Shown here piece after piece: positions 17,508 through 23,886 of a DNA stretch of 29,330 nucleotides. Below the pieces are notes generated by a model that saw only the letters and a program-made list of their open reading frames with translations, ran no database searches and was not told where the DNA came from. Position 1 is the first letter of the stretch, and the number at the start of each line of letters is the position of its first letter. The position numbers and the translations under genes are program-made. This stretch comes from a virus: positions 1-29,330 of IMG/VR virus record IMGVR_UViG_3300030450_000107, one strand, 5' to 3'.

Positions 17508-17615
17508 TTAATACTTTTTTTTTGTAATCATCAAAGAATTTCTAGAGTCAGAACTCATTTTAGATTTCTTTTTCTTTTTGTTCTTTTTAATATTGTAAGC
17601 TTTTCCTTCGGGCAT
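17508..17615 (-). CDS. Lys-rich micropeptide
   Basis: ATG at 17615 opens a 35-residue frame ending TAA at 17508, 3 bases before the tail tubular A start. It begins M-P-E-G-K-A-Y and then has a run of Lys residues, and ends K-K-K-Y. I recall similar MPxGKxY Lys-rich peptides in marine phage genomes, which is the main reason for calling it. No SD is possible in the usual place because the terminator U-tract ends just before the ATG. It could help translation of the next gene or bind nucleic acid. It could also be a chance frame in an A-rich leader. Confidence 0.5.
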   Translation of the reverse strand: MPEGKAYNIKKNKKKKKSKMSSDSRNSLMITKKKY

Positions 17616-17618
17616 GAT

Positions 17619-17650
17619 AAAAAAAAGGGTACCTAATAATAAGATACCCT
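17619..17650 (-). terminator. Rho-independent terminator after the capsid gene
   Basis: On the minus strand a 9-bp stem (AGGGTATCT pairing with AGGTACCCT, one G-T wobble) encloses a 7-base loop and is followed by eight T. It lies about 20 bases after the capsid stop. T7 has its major terminator at the same place, after gene 10, where it lowers expression of the tail genes relative to capsid. Confidence 0.9.
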
Positions 17651-17670
17651 ATTTTATGAATTTAGGTAGA

Positions 17671-18657
17671 TTATGAAGCAGACAATTTAATTGTTGCTGC
17701 ACATTCTGGTCTTAAGATGCCATGTCCTAACGCATACTTAGCAACCATCAATGTACCTTGGTACATGATTCCGTAGTCCTGACCTGAGATTTCAGTAGTC
17801 ATATCCATAAGTTTTACTGTACCAACAGCAGACTTGTGGAAGACAAGACCAATAGTTTTGCTATCGTCACCTGAGTAAGTGTTGTTCGCACCACTTGGGT
17901 TAGAACCTACGTTACTCTGAGGTACATTGTTAGACATCATTATTGGTATGCCAGCAACCTGTTGAACTCTACCAGAAGCAAACGAACCATTACCCTGTGG
18001 GTTGAAGTCAACGTCTACAGTTCTTGTAGCTGATTCAGCAAGCTTGTAATACTCAGCAGGGGGTAGTACACAGAAACGATCAGTTGGAGGAATGTCTCTT
18101 TCATCAAATGTCTGTGCAATGTCATAGATAGCAGCAGCTATCTCGTCACCTGTGACGTTAGCTGAAGATGTATTACCATTAGCAAGTGTTAGTACAAGAC
18201 CACCATTGCCACCACTGATAGTAGTAGAAGCTCTGGAAGCATTAGCAATAACCTTCGCTACGTTCTGGTCATAGGTTCTGGCTAGAGCCTTTCCTAATTC
18301 AGATGCGTAGGTAGACCTTACATCATAATGATTCTTGAGTTCATCAAGATTAGTAATGAAACTCTGTGCAATTAGAAGATCATCAATGTTGATAATCTTT
18401 TCATTCGCTTTGATTTGGTTTGCTCCCACCAAAGGAGTTCCTACGGTATGATAAGCGGCTGTTGCAGTTCCTAATACTGGGAACTGTGCAGACTTACCAC
18501 TTGAAATAGTACGAACTGAATGGAGTTGCTCATTAAAAATGTTATTTTCAGCAAACGAAGTTAGGACCTCGCCACTGAAGATTTTTAAAAACAGGGCATC
18601 AAATGATGTACCTGTGTTGTTAACCAAACCAAGGCGAGATACGGTAGCATTAGCCAC
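17671..18657 (-). CDS. Major capsid protein (T7 gp10-like)
   Basis: This 328-residue protein is close to T7 gp10A (345), with an HK97-type fold expected. The N-terminal A-L-F-L-K-I-F-S-G-E-V-L-T-S-F (19-33) and the later S-G-K-S-A-Q-F-P-V-L-G segment match the podovirus capsid pattern. Residues 185-200 contain R-D-I-P-P-x-D-R-F-C-V-L-P-P, a strong family signature, and the C-terminus has R-P-E-C-A. GTG is the start: it has an AAGGAG six bases upstream and gives the expected N-terminus. The gene has a 122-base leader and a strong terminator behind it. Confidence 0.96.
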   Translation of the reverse strand: MANATVSRLGLVNNTGTSFDALFLKIFSGEVLTSFAENNIFNEQLHSVRTISSGKSAQFPVLGTATAAYHTVGTPLVGANQIKANEKIINIDDLLIAQSFITNLDELKNHYDVRSTYASELGKALARTYDQNVAKVIANASRASTTISGGNGGLVLTLANGNTSSANVTGDEIAAAIYDIAQTFDERDIPPTDRFCVLPPAEYYKLAESATRTVDVDFNPQGNGSFASGRVQQVAGIPIMMSNNVPQSNVGSNPSGANNTYSGDDSKTIGLVFHKSAVGTVKLMDMTTEISGQDYGIMYQGTLMVAKYALGHGILRPECAATIKLSAS

Positions 18658-18779
18658 TTTGTTCTCCTTGGATTAATAATTTGATTAGCGTACAAACTTC
18701 CTAAACTGTCGCACATATTTCATAAGTGTTATCTGTCGCAACAGGCACTCATGTTATATAAGCTATATGTCTCAAGATT
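18658..18779 (-). promoter_or_regulatory. Capsid leader with 8-bp direct repeats
   Basis: The 122 bases upstream of the capsid GTG carry a direct repeat CTGTCGCA (plus strand) at 18706-18713 and 18733-18740, 27 bases apart start to start. An AT-rich stretch (TTATATAACATG on the minus strand) lies just upstream of them. This is a likely place for a late phage promoter or leader structure. The AAGGAG before GTG is the capsid ribosome binding site. Promoter activity is inferred. Confidence 0.4.
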
Positions 18780-19037
18780 TTATACTGACCCACAATTCCA
18801 CTTGCGTAATGCAAGAGCCTTGCGAGTTAACTTGCCATCTTTTTTTAAAGGTCCTTTTACCTTTGACATTCTTGCACAAAAAGATTTTCTTCTTGCTTTC
18901 TGTCTAGGAGAAAGACCTGTCTTTTTGGTAACAGGTGCTTGCAAGTTTCCACCTGTTGCCCGATTGTATTTTCTACGACCAGAAGCAGTAAGACCACCAG
19001 TGGGGTCTTTATCCTTCTTGGTCATTGATACAGACAT
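18780..19037 (-). CDS. Basic small protein, conserved phage type
   Basis: This 85-residue, strongly basic protein has a D-P-T-G-G-L-T-A-S-G-R-R-K-Y motif at 11-24 and an R-R-K-S-F-C-A-R-M-S segment at 48-58, ending in K-W-N-C-G. I recall this layout from small conserved proteins of marine phages and large DNA viruses, but I know no experimental function. Met5 is an alternative start; neither start has a clear SD. It sits between another basic protein and the capsid gene, so it may be a minor capsid or DNA-binding component. Confidence 0.78.
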   Translation of the reverse strand: MSVSMTKKDKDPTGGLTASGRRKYNRATGGNLQAPVTKKTGLSPRQKARRKSFCARMSKVKGPLKKDGKLTRKALALRKWNCGSV

Positions 19038-19069
19038 AAAAGATGTAAGCTATTTAAAATATAACACCT

Positions 19070-19330
19070 TTACGCAATCTTTAAACTATTACGATTATTT
19101 TTTTTACGTCTATGCTGATAAGCTATCTTCTTTGAACTGGTCTTGCTTGTTTTAAATTTCCTTGTTTCTGCACTAGTCATTTCTTTTGTAGTCTTTGGAG
19201 TCTTGCTACTAACTCTTCTTGAAGGTCTGCAAGCAGGGTAGCCTTTACGCTTCTCTCCCTTCTGGCGGCCACAAGGTTTGCCAGTTTTTACGTCAACCCA
19301 TTTTTCATCAAACCATCTTTTAAGGCTCAT
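19070..19330 (-). CDS. Basic small protein with W-V-D / K-G-Y-P-A-C motifs
   Basis: This 86-residue protein has W-F-D-E-K-W-V-D-V at 6-14, then G-K-P-C-G-R and K-G-Y-P-A-C-R-P-S (to about residue 37), and a Lys/Thr/Ser/Arg-rich tail ending near N-N-R-N-S. The two Cys lie in conserved-looking positions. This resembles a small family I know from marine phages and large DNA viruses, without known function. Its ATG overlaps the TGA of the EF-hand gene (ATGA), so it is probably translated by coupling. The high charge suggests nucleic acid binding or packaging into the virion. Confidence 0.78.
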   Translation of the reverse strand: MSLKRWFDEKWVDVKTGKPCGRQKGEKRKGYPACRPSRRVSSKTPKTTKEMTSAETRKFKTSKTSSKKIAYQHRRKKNNRNSLKIA

Positions 19331-19446
19331 ACTATTGGCTTCTTCTTTTTCTTTTTAGAGTTTTTAGACAAGATCATAAAATCTTCTCTACTAATTTTTC
19401 CGTCCTTGTTAGCATCAATTTTTTTTTGATTTCCTTTTAATCCCAT
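19327..19446 (-). CDS. 39-residue EF-hand microprotein
   Basis: ATG at 19446 codes for 39 residues ending in TGA at 19327. Residues 11-22 form a nearly canonical EF-hand calcium loop: D11, N13, D15, G16, I18, S19, E21, D22, with F23 after it. Position 12 of the loop is Asp instead of the usual Glu. A Lys-rich tail (28-36) follows. A single EF-hand with a short flanking helix would need to dimerise or join another protein to bind Ca2+ well. It lies between two Cys-containing basic proteins with overlapping or near-abutting ends, so it is part of one translation unit between scaffold and capsid. A capsid-stability role for Ca2+ is an inference. Confidence 0.72.
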   Translation of the reverse strand: MGLKGNQKKIDANKDGKISREDFMILSKNSKKKKKKPIV

Positions 19447-19448
19447 GA

Positions 19449-19622
19449 TTAAGCAACCCTCAATGATTTTCTTGTATAGCCAGACGCAGTTCGTTTCTTG
19501 CCATCTGGTCCTTTGACCTGTCCTTTACAGACCTTAACAGCGTAAGCATTAGCGTAAGCAGAAGGGTAGACCTTAAACTTACGCTTTGCTGCTGACTTTC
19601 CTCTAGCACATAACTTAGCCAT
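19449..19622 (-). CDS. 57-residue basic Cys-containing protein
   Basis: ATG at 19622 shares a base with the scaffold TAA (TAATG). The 57-residue product begins M-A-K-L-C-A-R-G-K-S-A-A-K-R-K-F-K-V-Y-P-S-A-Y-A-N-A-Y-A, a motif I recall from many small marine phage and large-virus proteins. It has two Cys (5 and 32) and a strongly basic composition. Function is unknown. Placement beside other basic proteins between scaffold and capsid suggests a head-associated or DNA-binding role. Confidence 0.82.
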   Translation of the reverse strand: MAKLCARGKSAAKRKFKVYPSAYANAYAVKVCKGQVKGPDGKKRTASGYTRKSLRVA

Positions 19623-20479
19623 TAACCAAAGACGCTGCTCTTATCTAGTCTAGCGTAAACGTCTTGGGTGTAAGTTACATCTTTACCGTAGCGTGGGTCA
19701 CGCATAGCAGCTTTAACTTCTTCTGTTGATCTGTATGGAGTTGGACCGCTTGAAGCTGGTCTTCCATTGATAAGGTTTGGTTCGACTCCCATAGCATTTT
19801 GGTATTGTGTGAATAGACCTTGAACCATCAGCTTAAGTTGAGGTCCTGTCATAGTTTTAGTTGCATTATTAAAGTCTAATATTTCTTGCTTTGGTAAATT
19901 ATCCATAGCCCAATCAACCATCTTGCCATAATTATCATCACCACCTACAGAATCTCTAATACCTCTTACTATTTGTGGGGGTAATTCACCAGCAGCACCT
20001 TCTTCCCCATCTTCAACATATCCACTTTCTACTGCTGCACCTGTAAGGTATCGGTCAACTGCACCTTTAGATAAACCTGCATCTAATAAAGATTGATACA
20101 TTTCTTCTGGTATCTCACCTTCATTCTTATGAAACTCTGCACTAATCTTGTATGGGTCAATGTTAGCTTCTTCAAAGATTCCAGCTAAAGTATCTCCATA
20201 ATTTTCTTTTACTGTGTTGTAGTCTACGCTTCCATCAGGAAGATAGTAGTCTTCATAACCATCAGGAAGATCAACTGCATCTGACTCTTCTACTTCTTGT
20301 TGATCTGACGGTTCACCAAGCTTTCCTTCTAATTCTTTATAGCTTGCAGCTAGTTCATCTACACTTCTAAACTTACCAAGGATAAGACCGTTTTCATCAG
20401 TTTCATTCTTAGCTAGAGTTTCTAAATCCTGTCTAGTAACAGGAGGATTTTCAGATACTTGTACTTGTGATGAAGTCAT
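19622..20479 (-). CDS. Capsid assembly scaffold protein (T7 gp9-like)
   Basis: This 285-residue acidic protein lies between portal and capsid, as does T7 gp9 (307). Residues 35-55 hold F-R-S-V-D-E-L-A-x-S-Y-K-E-L-E, the family's characteristic N-terminal motif. Residues 60-95 are Asp/Glu-rich. The middle is acidic and helical, and the C-terminal 60 residues become more basic (R-S-T-E-E-V-K-A-A-M-R-D-P-R-Y at about 250-264), the part that contacts capsid in this family. It should fill the procapsid and leave before DNA packaging. Confidence 0.92.
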   Translation of the reverse strand: MTSSQVQVSENPPVTRQDLETLAKNETDENGLILGKFRSVDELAASYKELEGKLGEPSDQQEVEESDAVDLPDGYEDYYLPDGSVDYNTVKENYGDTLAGIFEEANIDPYKISAEFHKNEGEIPEEMYQSLLDAGLSKGAVDRYLTGAAVESGYVEDGEEGAAGELPPQIVRGIRDSVGGDDNYGKMVDWAMDNLPKQEILDFNNATKTMTGPQLKLMVQGLFTQYQNAMGVEPNLINGRPASSGPTPYRSTEEVKAAMRDPRYGKDVTYTQDVYARLDKSSVFG

Positions 20480-20491
20480 AGTGGTTTTCTT

Positions 20492-20650
20492 TTAACTATA
20501 GTGAATTGTACTGCCATGTCTAGTAATAACATCACCAGACTTCTCAGGCACAGGGTTCTCTTCGTTAACACCTAGTTCGCTAACGATAGCTTTAGCAGAA
20601 ACGAACTTACCATCTTCGTCACGTTTTCTACTGGATTTCTTGGTTGGCAT
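20492..20650 (-). CDS. 52-residue protein overlapping the portal gene end
   Basis: ATG at 20650 opens a 52-residue frame ending TAA at 20492. A strong SD, AAGGAGG, lies 8 bases upstream of the ATG, inside the portal gene, with which it overlaps by 23 bases. The product starts with a basic segment (P-T-K-K-S-S-R-K-R) and continues with a mixed helical part and a His-Gly end. The scaffold start lies 13 bases after its stop. I do not recognise a family. The strong SD and exact fit between two genes support a real gene that is too short for common length filters. Confidence 0.72.
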   Translation of the reverse strand: MPTKKSSRKRDEDGKFVSAKAIVSELGVNEENPVPEKSGDVITRHGSTIHYS

Positions 20651-22229
20651 TAGGGGGTCCTCCTTGTTGGATTTGTTGGTTTTGTGCTTCAGCTAATCCA
20701 GCTTCAGCATTTACTTTAGGGTCTAGTAATCTTGAACCTAAAGCTGCTGGTCCAAGACTTTGAATAAGCTCTTGCTGTTGTGCGGCTTGTTGTTCAGCTT
20801 GGATTTGATCTTGTGTTTTTACTAGGTTAGCAGTATCTATACCGATACTGGTAGCTAGTCTTTTCACTGCTTCGTCTACATTTACATACTGTCTCATTAC
20901 ATCTGGTCCAAGTGCTTGAGCCACAGTTGTAATAAACTCAATCAATTTATTTCTATCATTACCTCTACCAAGTCCTTGAAGTCCTGTTACTATCTTAGGT
21001 TTGACCAATTCATCAGGCAGCTTTGGTGCTTTACCTGCCCTTACCAATAAGTGCATACGTCTTCTTAGATATACAAGCTGGAACTCTTGAGTCAAGATAC
21101 TGTATATACCGCCAAGACTATTCTCTAATTCTTGTGCCATAAGATTTATCTCTGCGGCTGTTACTCTTTCTGCGTCACGCTGCACTGATCTTGCCATCAA
21201 GAAAGCGTACTCAAGTCTTGCTTCTATTCTTTGTATAACACTGAACGCAACACTAAGATCAGAAGTTTTACCCACTTGCATTACAGAAATATCAGCAGCA
21301 CTTCCCTCTCGTATGGCTCCATTAGGTGCTTTAGCTAAAGTGGAAGCTCGTGTTATCCCATTGGGGTTGACCAGAAACAAACACTTCGCACTGGCACTGG
21401 CCGCTTCAATTACAGCTTGCATTAAAGATTCAAGAGTAATTAAGTCACCTCTATATTCTTCAACGTAACCTCTACCATAATCTTCACCATCAACTCTAAT
21501 AAATCTAAGTGGTATCCAAGGTGATACTTCTATCTTTGATCTTCCTTGTGTGTTTGGTATTATCTCTCCCTTACATTCTTGATGCCAGAAGAAATCATCA
21601 TTAACTCTTTTAACACAAGTATATATATCAAGGTCATCTTCATAATTTTTTCTATCAAAATTTTCTTTCTTCTGTATTTGTTCTAAGAACTCTAAGGGTA
21701 AAGCTTTTGGATTGATAGATTCTTTTGTAATTATTTCTAATACATTACCTACATCATCACGCTTACAAACAAACTTAGATAGCGGATATACCTTGAGTCC
21801 TTTATCTGTCAGATATAAAAGAACATTACCTGATACAACTAAATGCTTAAGTGCTTCAAACATAGCGACTCTATCATTTGATATTTCTATCTCATTCATC
21901 AAAGCATTTTCTATTGTGCGTAGTCCTTTATCTATTTCACTCTGCATTTCTGCCTGTCCTTGTTTTCTTATTTCCAGTTCATCAACTTCTAATTTAAAGA
22001 AGGCAGTACTTGGAGGTAGAAGAGTCATTAATAATTTATTCGATAAAGAATTAACTCCGCGACTACCAACAGCTTGGAAGGGAGTTTTTAATTTTGCTCT
22101 GCTACCTGTAGAAGTCTCAGGTATTAAACTTGGAATCGTTAACTTAGACGAATCCTTTGCTTCTCTATCGTAGGTTGATCTTTCGCTTACAAGTACTTCA
22201 TACTTATTAGCTGCTGTGGAAGTTTCCAT
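20628..22229 (-). CDS. Portal / head-tail connector protein (T7 gp8-like)
   Basis: At 533 residues it matches T7 gp8 (536), the dodecameric portal. Typical elements are visible: P-x-x-A-V-G-S-R-G-V-N-S-L-S-N-K-L at about 50-66, L-P-P-S-x-A-F-F-K-L at 71-80, the G-N-V-L-L-Y segment near 133-138, and the R-D-A-E-R-V-T-A-A-E-I segment at about 350-362, strongly conserved in this family. The C-terminal 60 residues are Gln/Ala-rich. Its ATG abuts the TAA of the small gene upstream. Identification is firm. Confidence 0.96.
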   Translation of the reverse strand: METSTAANKYEVLVSERSTYDREAKDSSKLTIPSLIPETSTGSRAKLKTPFQAVGSRGVNSLSNKLLMTLLPPSTAFFKLEVDELEIRKQGQAEMQSEIDKGLRTIENALMNEIEISNDRVAMFEALKHLVVSGNVLLYLTDKGLKVYPLSKFVCKRDDVGNVLEIITKESINPKALPLEFLEQIQKKENFDRKNYEDDLDIYTCVKRVNDDFFWHQECKGEIIPNTQGRSKIEVSPWIPLRFIRVDGEDYGRGYVEEYRGDLITLESLMQAVIEAASASAKCLFLVNPNGITRASTLAKAPNGAIREGSAADISVMQVGKTSDLSVAFSVIQRIEARLEYAFLMARSVQRDAERVTAAEINLMAQELENSLGGIYSILTQEFQLVYLRRRMHLLVRAGKAPKLPDELVKPKIVTGLQGLGRGNDRNKLIEFITTVAQALGPDVMRQYVNVDEAVKRLATSIGIDTANLVKTQDQIQAEQQAAQQQELIQSLGPAALGSRLLDPKVNAEAGLAEAQNQQIQQGGPPNANQEIQ

Positions 22230-22469
22230 TTATGCAGGGTATTTTAAATTACCAGAACCAGAACCAGTTTGGTTAGGATTTAGTAAAGGTATCTGTAAAG
22301 ACTTAGTGCCTAAAGCTCTAGTCACTGTCTGTTGTTGAACACCTTTAGTCTTTTTCTTTTTGGTTGGCCTGTCCTTACCAACTGCTACTGTCTCCGCAGT
22401 TTCTTCAATAGGAGAATCCACTGGTTGTTTAGGCGGTAATGGGGGAGGTTTGGGTCTTCCGAAACACAT
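22230..22469 (-). CDS. Small Pro/Lys-rich protein, possibly T7 gp7.3-like
   Basis: This 79-residue protein starts MCFG followed by a Pro-rich stretch (6-16), has a Lys-rich segment at 35-43, and ends with a Gly/Ser/Asn-rich tail after a S-L-Q-I-P-L segment. T7 gp7.3, a virion protein needed for adsorption, sits at the same place just before the portal and also has a basic middle and a Gly/Ser-rich C-terminus. That similarity is of composition and position only. The start is supported by an upstream GAGG, about 11 bases before ATG. Confidence 0.72.
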   Translation of the reverse strand: MCFGRPKPPPLPPKQPVDSPIEETAETVAVGKDRPTKKKKTKGVQQQTVTRALGTKSLQIPLLNPNQTGSGSGNLKYPA

Positions 22470-22471
22470 AG

Positions 22472-22822
22472 TTAAGCTGTCCTCGTTTTTGATCTTTTAC
22501 TCTTCATTCTAGCCTTTGCTAGACTTTGTGCTTTAGTTGGGCCAAGTTTTCCTCTTAGCCTAGCACTGCGTTGATTTCTTTCTACTGCATTCATACCACC
22601 GCTACCACTGCTTAATCTTGAACTAGTAGTAGTATTCGTAGACTCTGGATTATATCTACCTTCTTCTTTCTGTCTCTTTATCATTAATTCGTCAGTTGCT
22701 TTCTTAGTATCTTTAGGATTATCTACACCTGTCTGTTCACCTGTTACTGTAGGTGCCGCATTTCTTTCTGGCAGTTCTTGTTGAACTGGTTGCCTACTTC
22801 CACCACCCATACCTAAACACAT
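22472..22822 (-). CDS. Small hydrophilic protein with MCLG start, unknown
   Basis: This 116-residue protein begins MCLGMGGGS, is polar and probably disordered in the middle (Thr/Ser/Gly/Asn-rich, 20-80), and ends in a very basic segment (R-S-A-R-L-R-G-K at 86-93 to the end). A good SD (GGAG, 8 bases upstream) supports the ATG. It lies 2 bases from the MCFG gene. Both may be minor virion proteins, as in the T7 6.7-7.3 region. No fold is recognised. Confidence 0.68.
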   Translation of the reverse strand: MCLGMGGGSRQPVQQELPERNAAPTVTGEQTGVDNPKDTKKATDELMIKRQKEEGRYNPESTNTTTSSRLSSGSGGMNAVERNQRSARLRGKLGPTKAQSLAKARMKSKRSKTRTA

Positions 22823-22824
22823 AG

Positions 22825-23025
22825 TCAGCTCTCCAATAAGCTAGTAGTTAGCATAGTTTCTTTTTGTCTTTTTTGTTGTTCTATTAAAAAGTCTACAACA
22901 TATCTTTGACCAGCTTTATACCATATTTCTTTTTCAGACATAGACAAATCAGGGTGACGTTGAGGAAAGGCAAGACTCAAACCTTCTATGAGTTCATCAG
23001 TAATAGGAGGTAGACCTTTCTCCAC
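22825..23025 (-). CDS. 66-residue protein before the portal cluster
   Basis: The frame starts with GTG at 23025 and codes for 66 residues. It contains P-P-I-T-D-E-L-I, then A-F-P-Q-R-H-P-D-L and a long helix (W-Y-K-A-G-Q-R to K-R-Q-K-E) that ends near T-T-S-L-L. It is the first gene after the replication terminator and the putative late promoter region. No SD is clear before this GTG, so the start is uncertain. I recall similar short proteins with a Q-R-H-P-D-L motif upstream of portal genes in marine T7-like phages, without known function. Confidence 0.68.
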   Translation of the reverse strand: MEKGLPPITDELIEGLSLAFPQRHPDLSMSEKEIWYKAGQRYVVDFLIEQQKRQKETMLTTSLLES

Positions 23026-23108
23026 TGTTAATAAAAATTAAAAGTTATTTTAATATTATATGTTATGATTCAAATAACAAGGGAGTGGTTAACCTTGTTG
23101 CAATAAAC
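23026..23108 (-). promoter_or_regulatory. Candidate promoter and dyads before the late operon
   Basis: On the minus strand a perfect TATAAT lies just after a 6-bp inverted repeat (TGTTAT/ATAACA, plus 23061-23079). A second dyad (AACAAGG/CCTTGTT, plus 23076-23099) overlaps it upstream. The spacing to a -35-like element is not convincing for sigma70. A phage RNA polymerase promoter or operator within the dyads is possible. The region starts the late transcription unit after a strong terminator. Confidence 0.4.
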
Positions 23109-23150
23109 AAAAAAACTCTGAGTTTGGTTAGCTCCTCTCAGGGTTTTTTT
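23109..23150 (-). terminator. Bidirectional rho-independent terminator after the exonuclease gene
   Basis: An 8-bp stem (ACTCTGAG with CTCAGGGT, one G-T wobble) is extended by A/T pairs and flanked by A-runs and T-runs on both sides, so it can terminate in both directions. It overlaps the exonuclease stop and separates the replication genes from the late genes. The loop is about 14 bases. Confidence 0.85.
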
Positions 23151-23883
23151 ATGGGTTCCAAAGTTTTACTTCACCTGTATTGTAATTGTAATCTCCGCTT
23201 CTTAGTATTCTTGTCAGCCTTGCATTGAGAATTGCATCAGCCATTGTATAACCTTTCTTCTCGTAAGTCTCTAGGACCTTGTGCCATAAAGCTTCTTTAG
23301 TATCAGGTACATCAGCCAGTATCTTAGAAGCTGTGACCATACCCATACCTTTAATACCTATTATCCCATCACCTGAGTCACCTGCCATAGTCATTTCAAA
23401 CCAACGTCTATCAGCTTTGCGTTGTGTGATATGTTCGATTTCGTCTTCAGCTATCAGCTTACAAGGTATAGTCTTCATGTCTTTATCTACAGATACTATG
23501 ATTGGGTCTTTGTATTTAGTTGAACCTGCTAAGAGTCCAAGCACATCATCACCTTCTAATCCTTCATAAGACTCAGAGATATAATTTTGTTTTATCTGTT
23601 CAATAATACTTTTCAAAGCTAAAGGCTTACGCTTACCTATCCTGTTAATCTTGTACTCTGGGAATATCTCATGTCTAAATGTTGGATAAGAAGTAAAGCA
23701 CATAACAACTTCTCGATCTCCACCTGCAATAGATTTATATATATCCAACCTGTTATCTATAAGCTGTAATATATCTCGTTCATCTGAATGTAAAGTATGC
23801 TCCCAATCATTCCATCTTGTGTCTTGTTCACACGCACAACATGAATTGTAGATCAACCAATCAGCATCAATAAGTAAGGTCAT
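23149..23883 (-). CDS. 5'-3' exonuclease, FEN family (T7 gp6-like)
   Basis: This 244-residue enzyme should remove RNA primers and degrade host DNA from 5' ends. All key metal sites of the FEN family are visible: D6 and D8 (I-D-A-D), E110, D112 and D113 (L-E-G-D-D), D133 and D135 (V-D-K-D), and D169 and D172 (G-D-S-G-D), followed by the helix-hairpin-helix G-I-K-G-M-G at 176-181. F74-P75 and K78 to K85 fit the DNA-gripping arch. It is a little shorter than T7 gp6 (300). Its GGAG SD lies at the end of the helicase gene, 3 bases away; in T7 the DNA polymerase gene would lie between them. Confidence 0.95.
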   Translation of the reverse strand: MTLLIDADWLIYNSCCACEQDTRWNDWEHTLHSDERDILQLIDNRLDIYKSIAGGDREVVMCFTSYPTFRHEIFPEYKINRIGKRKPLALKSIIEQIKQNYISESYEGLEGDDVLGLLAGSTKYKDPIIVSVDKDMKTIPCKLIAEDEIEHITQRKADRRWFEMTMAGDSGDGIIGIKGMGMVTASKILADVPDTKEALWHKVLETYEKKGYTMADAILNARLTRILRSGDYNYNTGEVKLWNP

Positions 23884-23886
23884 AGT

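Noticed and set aside
18751-19155. 134-residue plus-strand open frame opposite the basic small proteins
   Set aside because: It is antisense to two genes with recognisable motifs and has no SD or family pattern.
21712-22173. 153-residue plus-strand open frame opposite the portal gene
   Set aside because: The portal protein on the other strand is clearly conserved; the antisense frame is Ser/Leu-rich without recognisable features.
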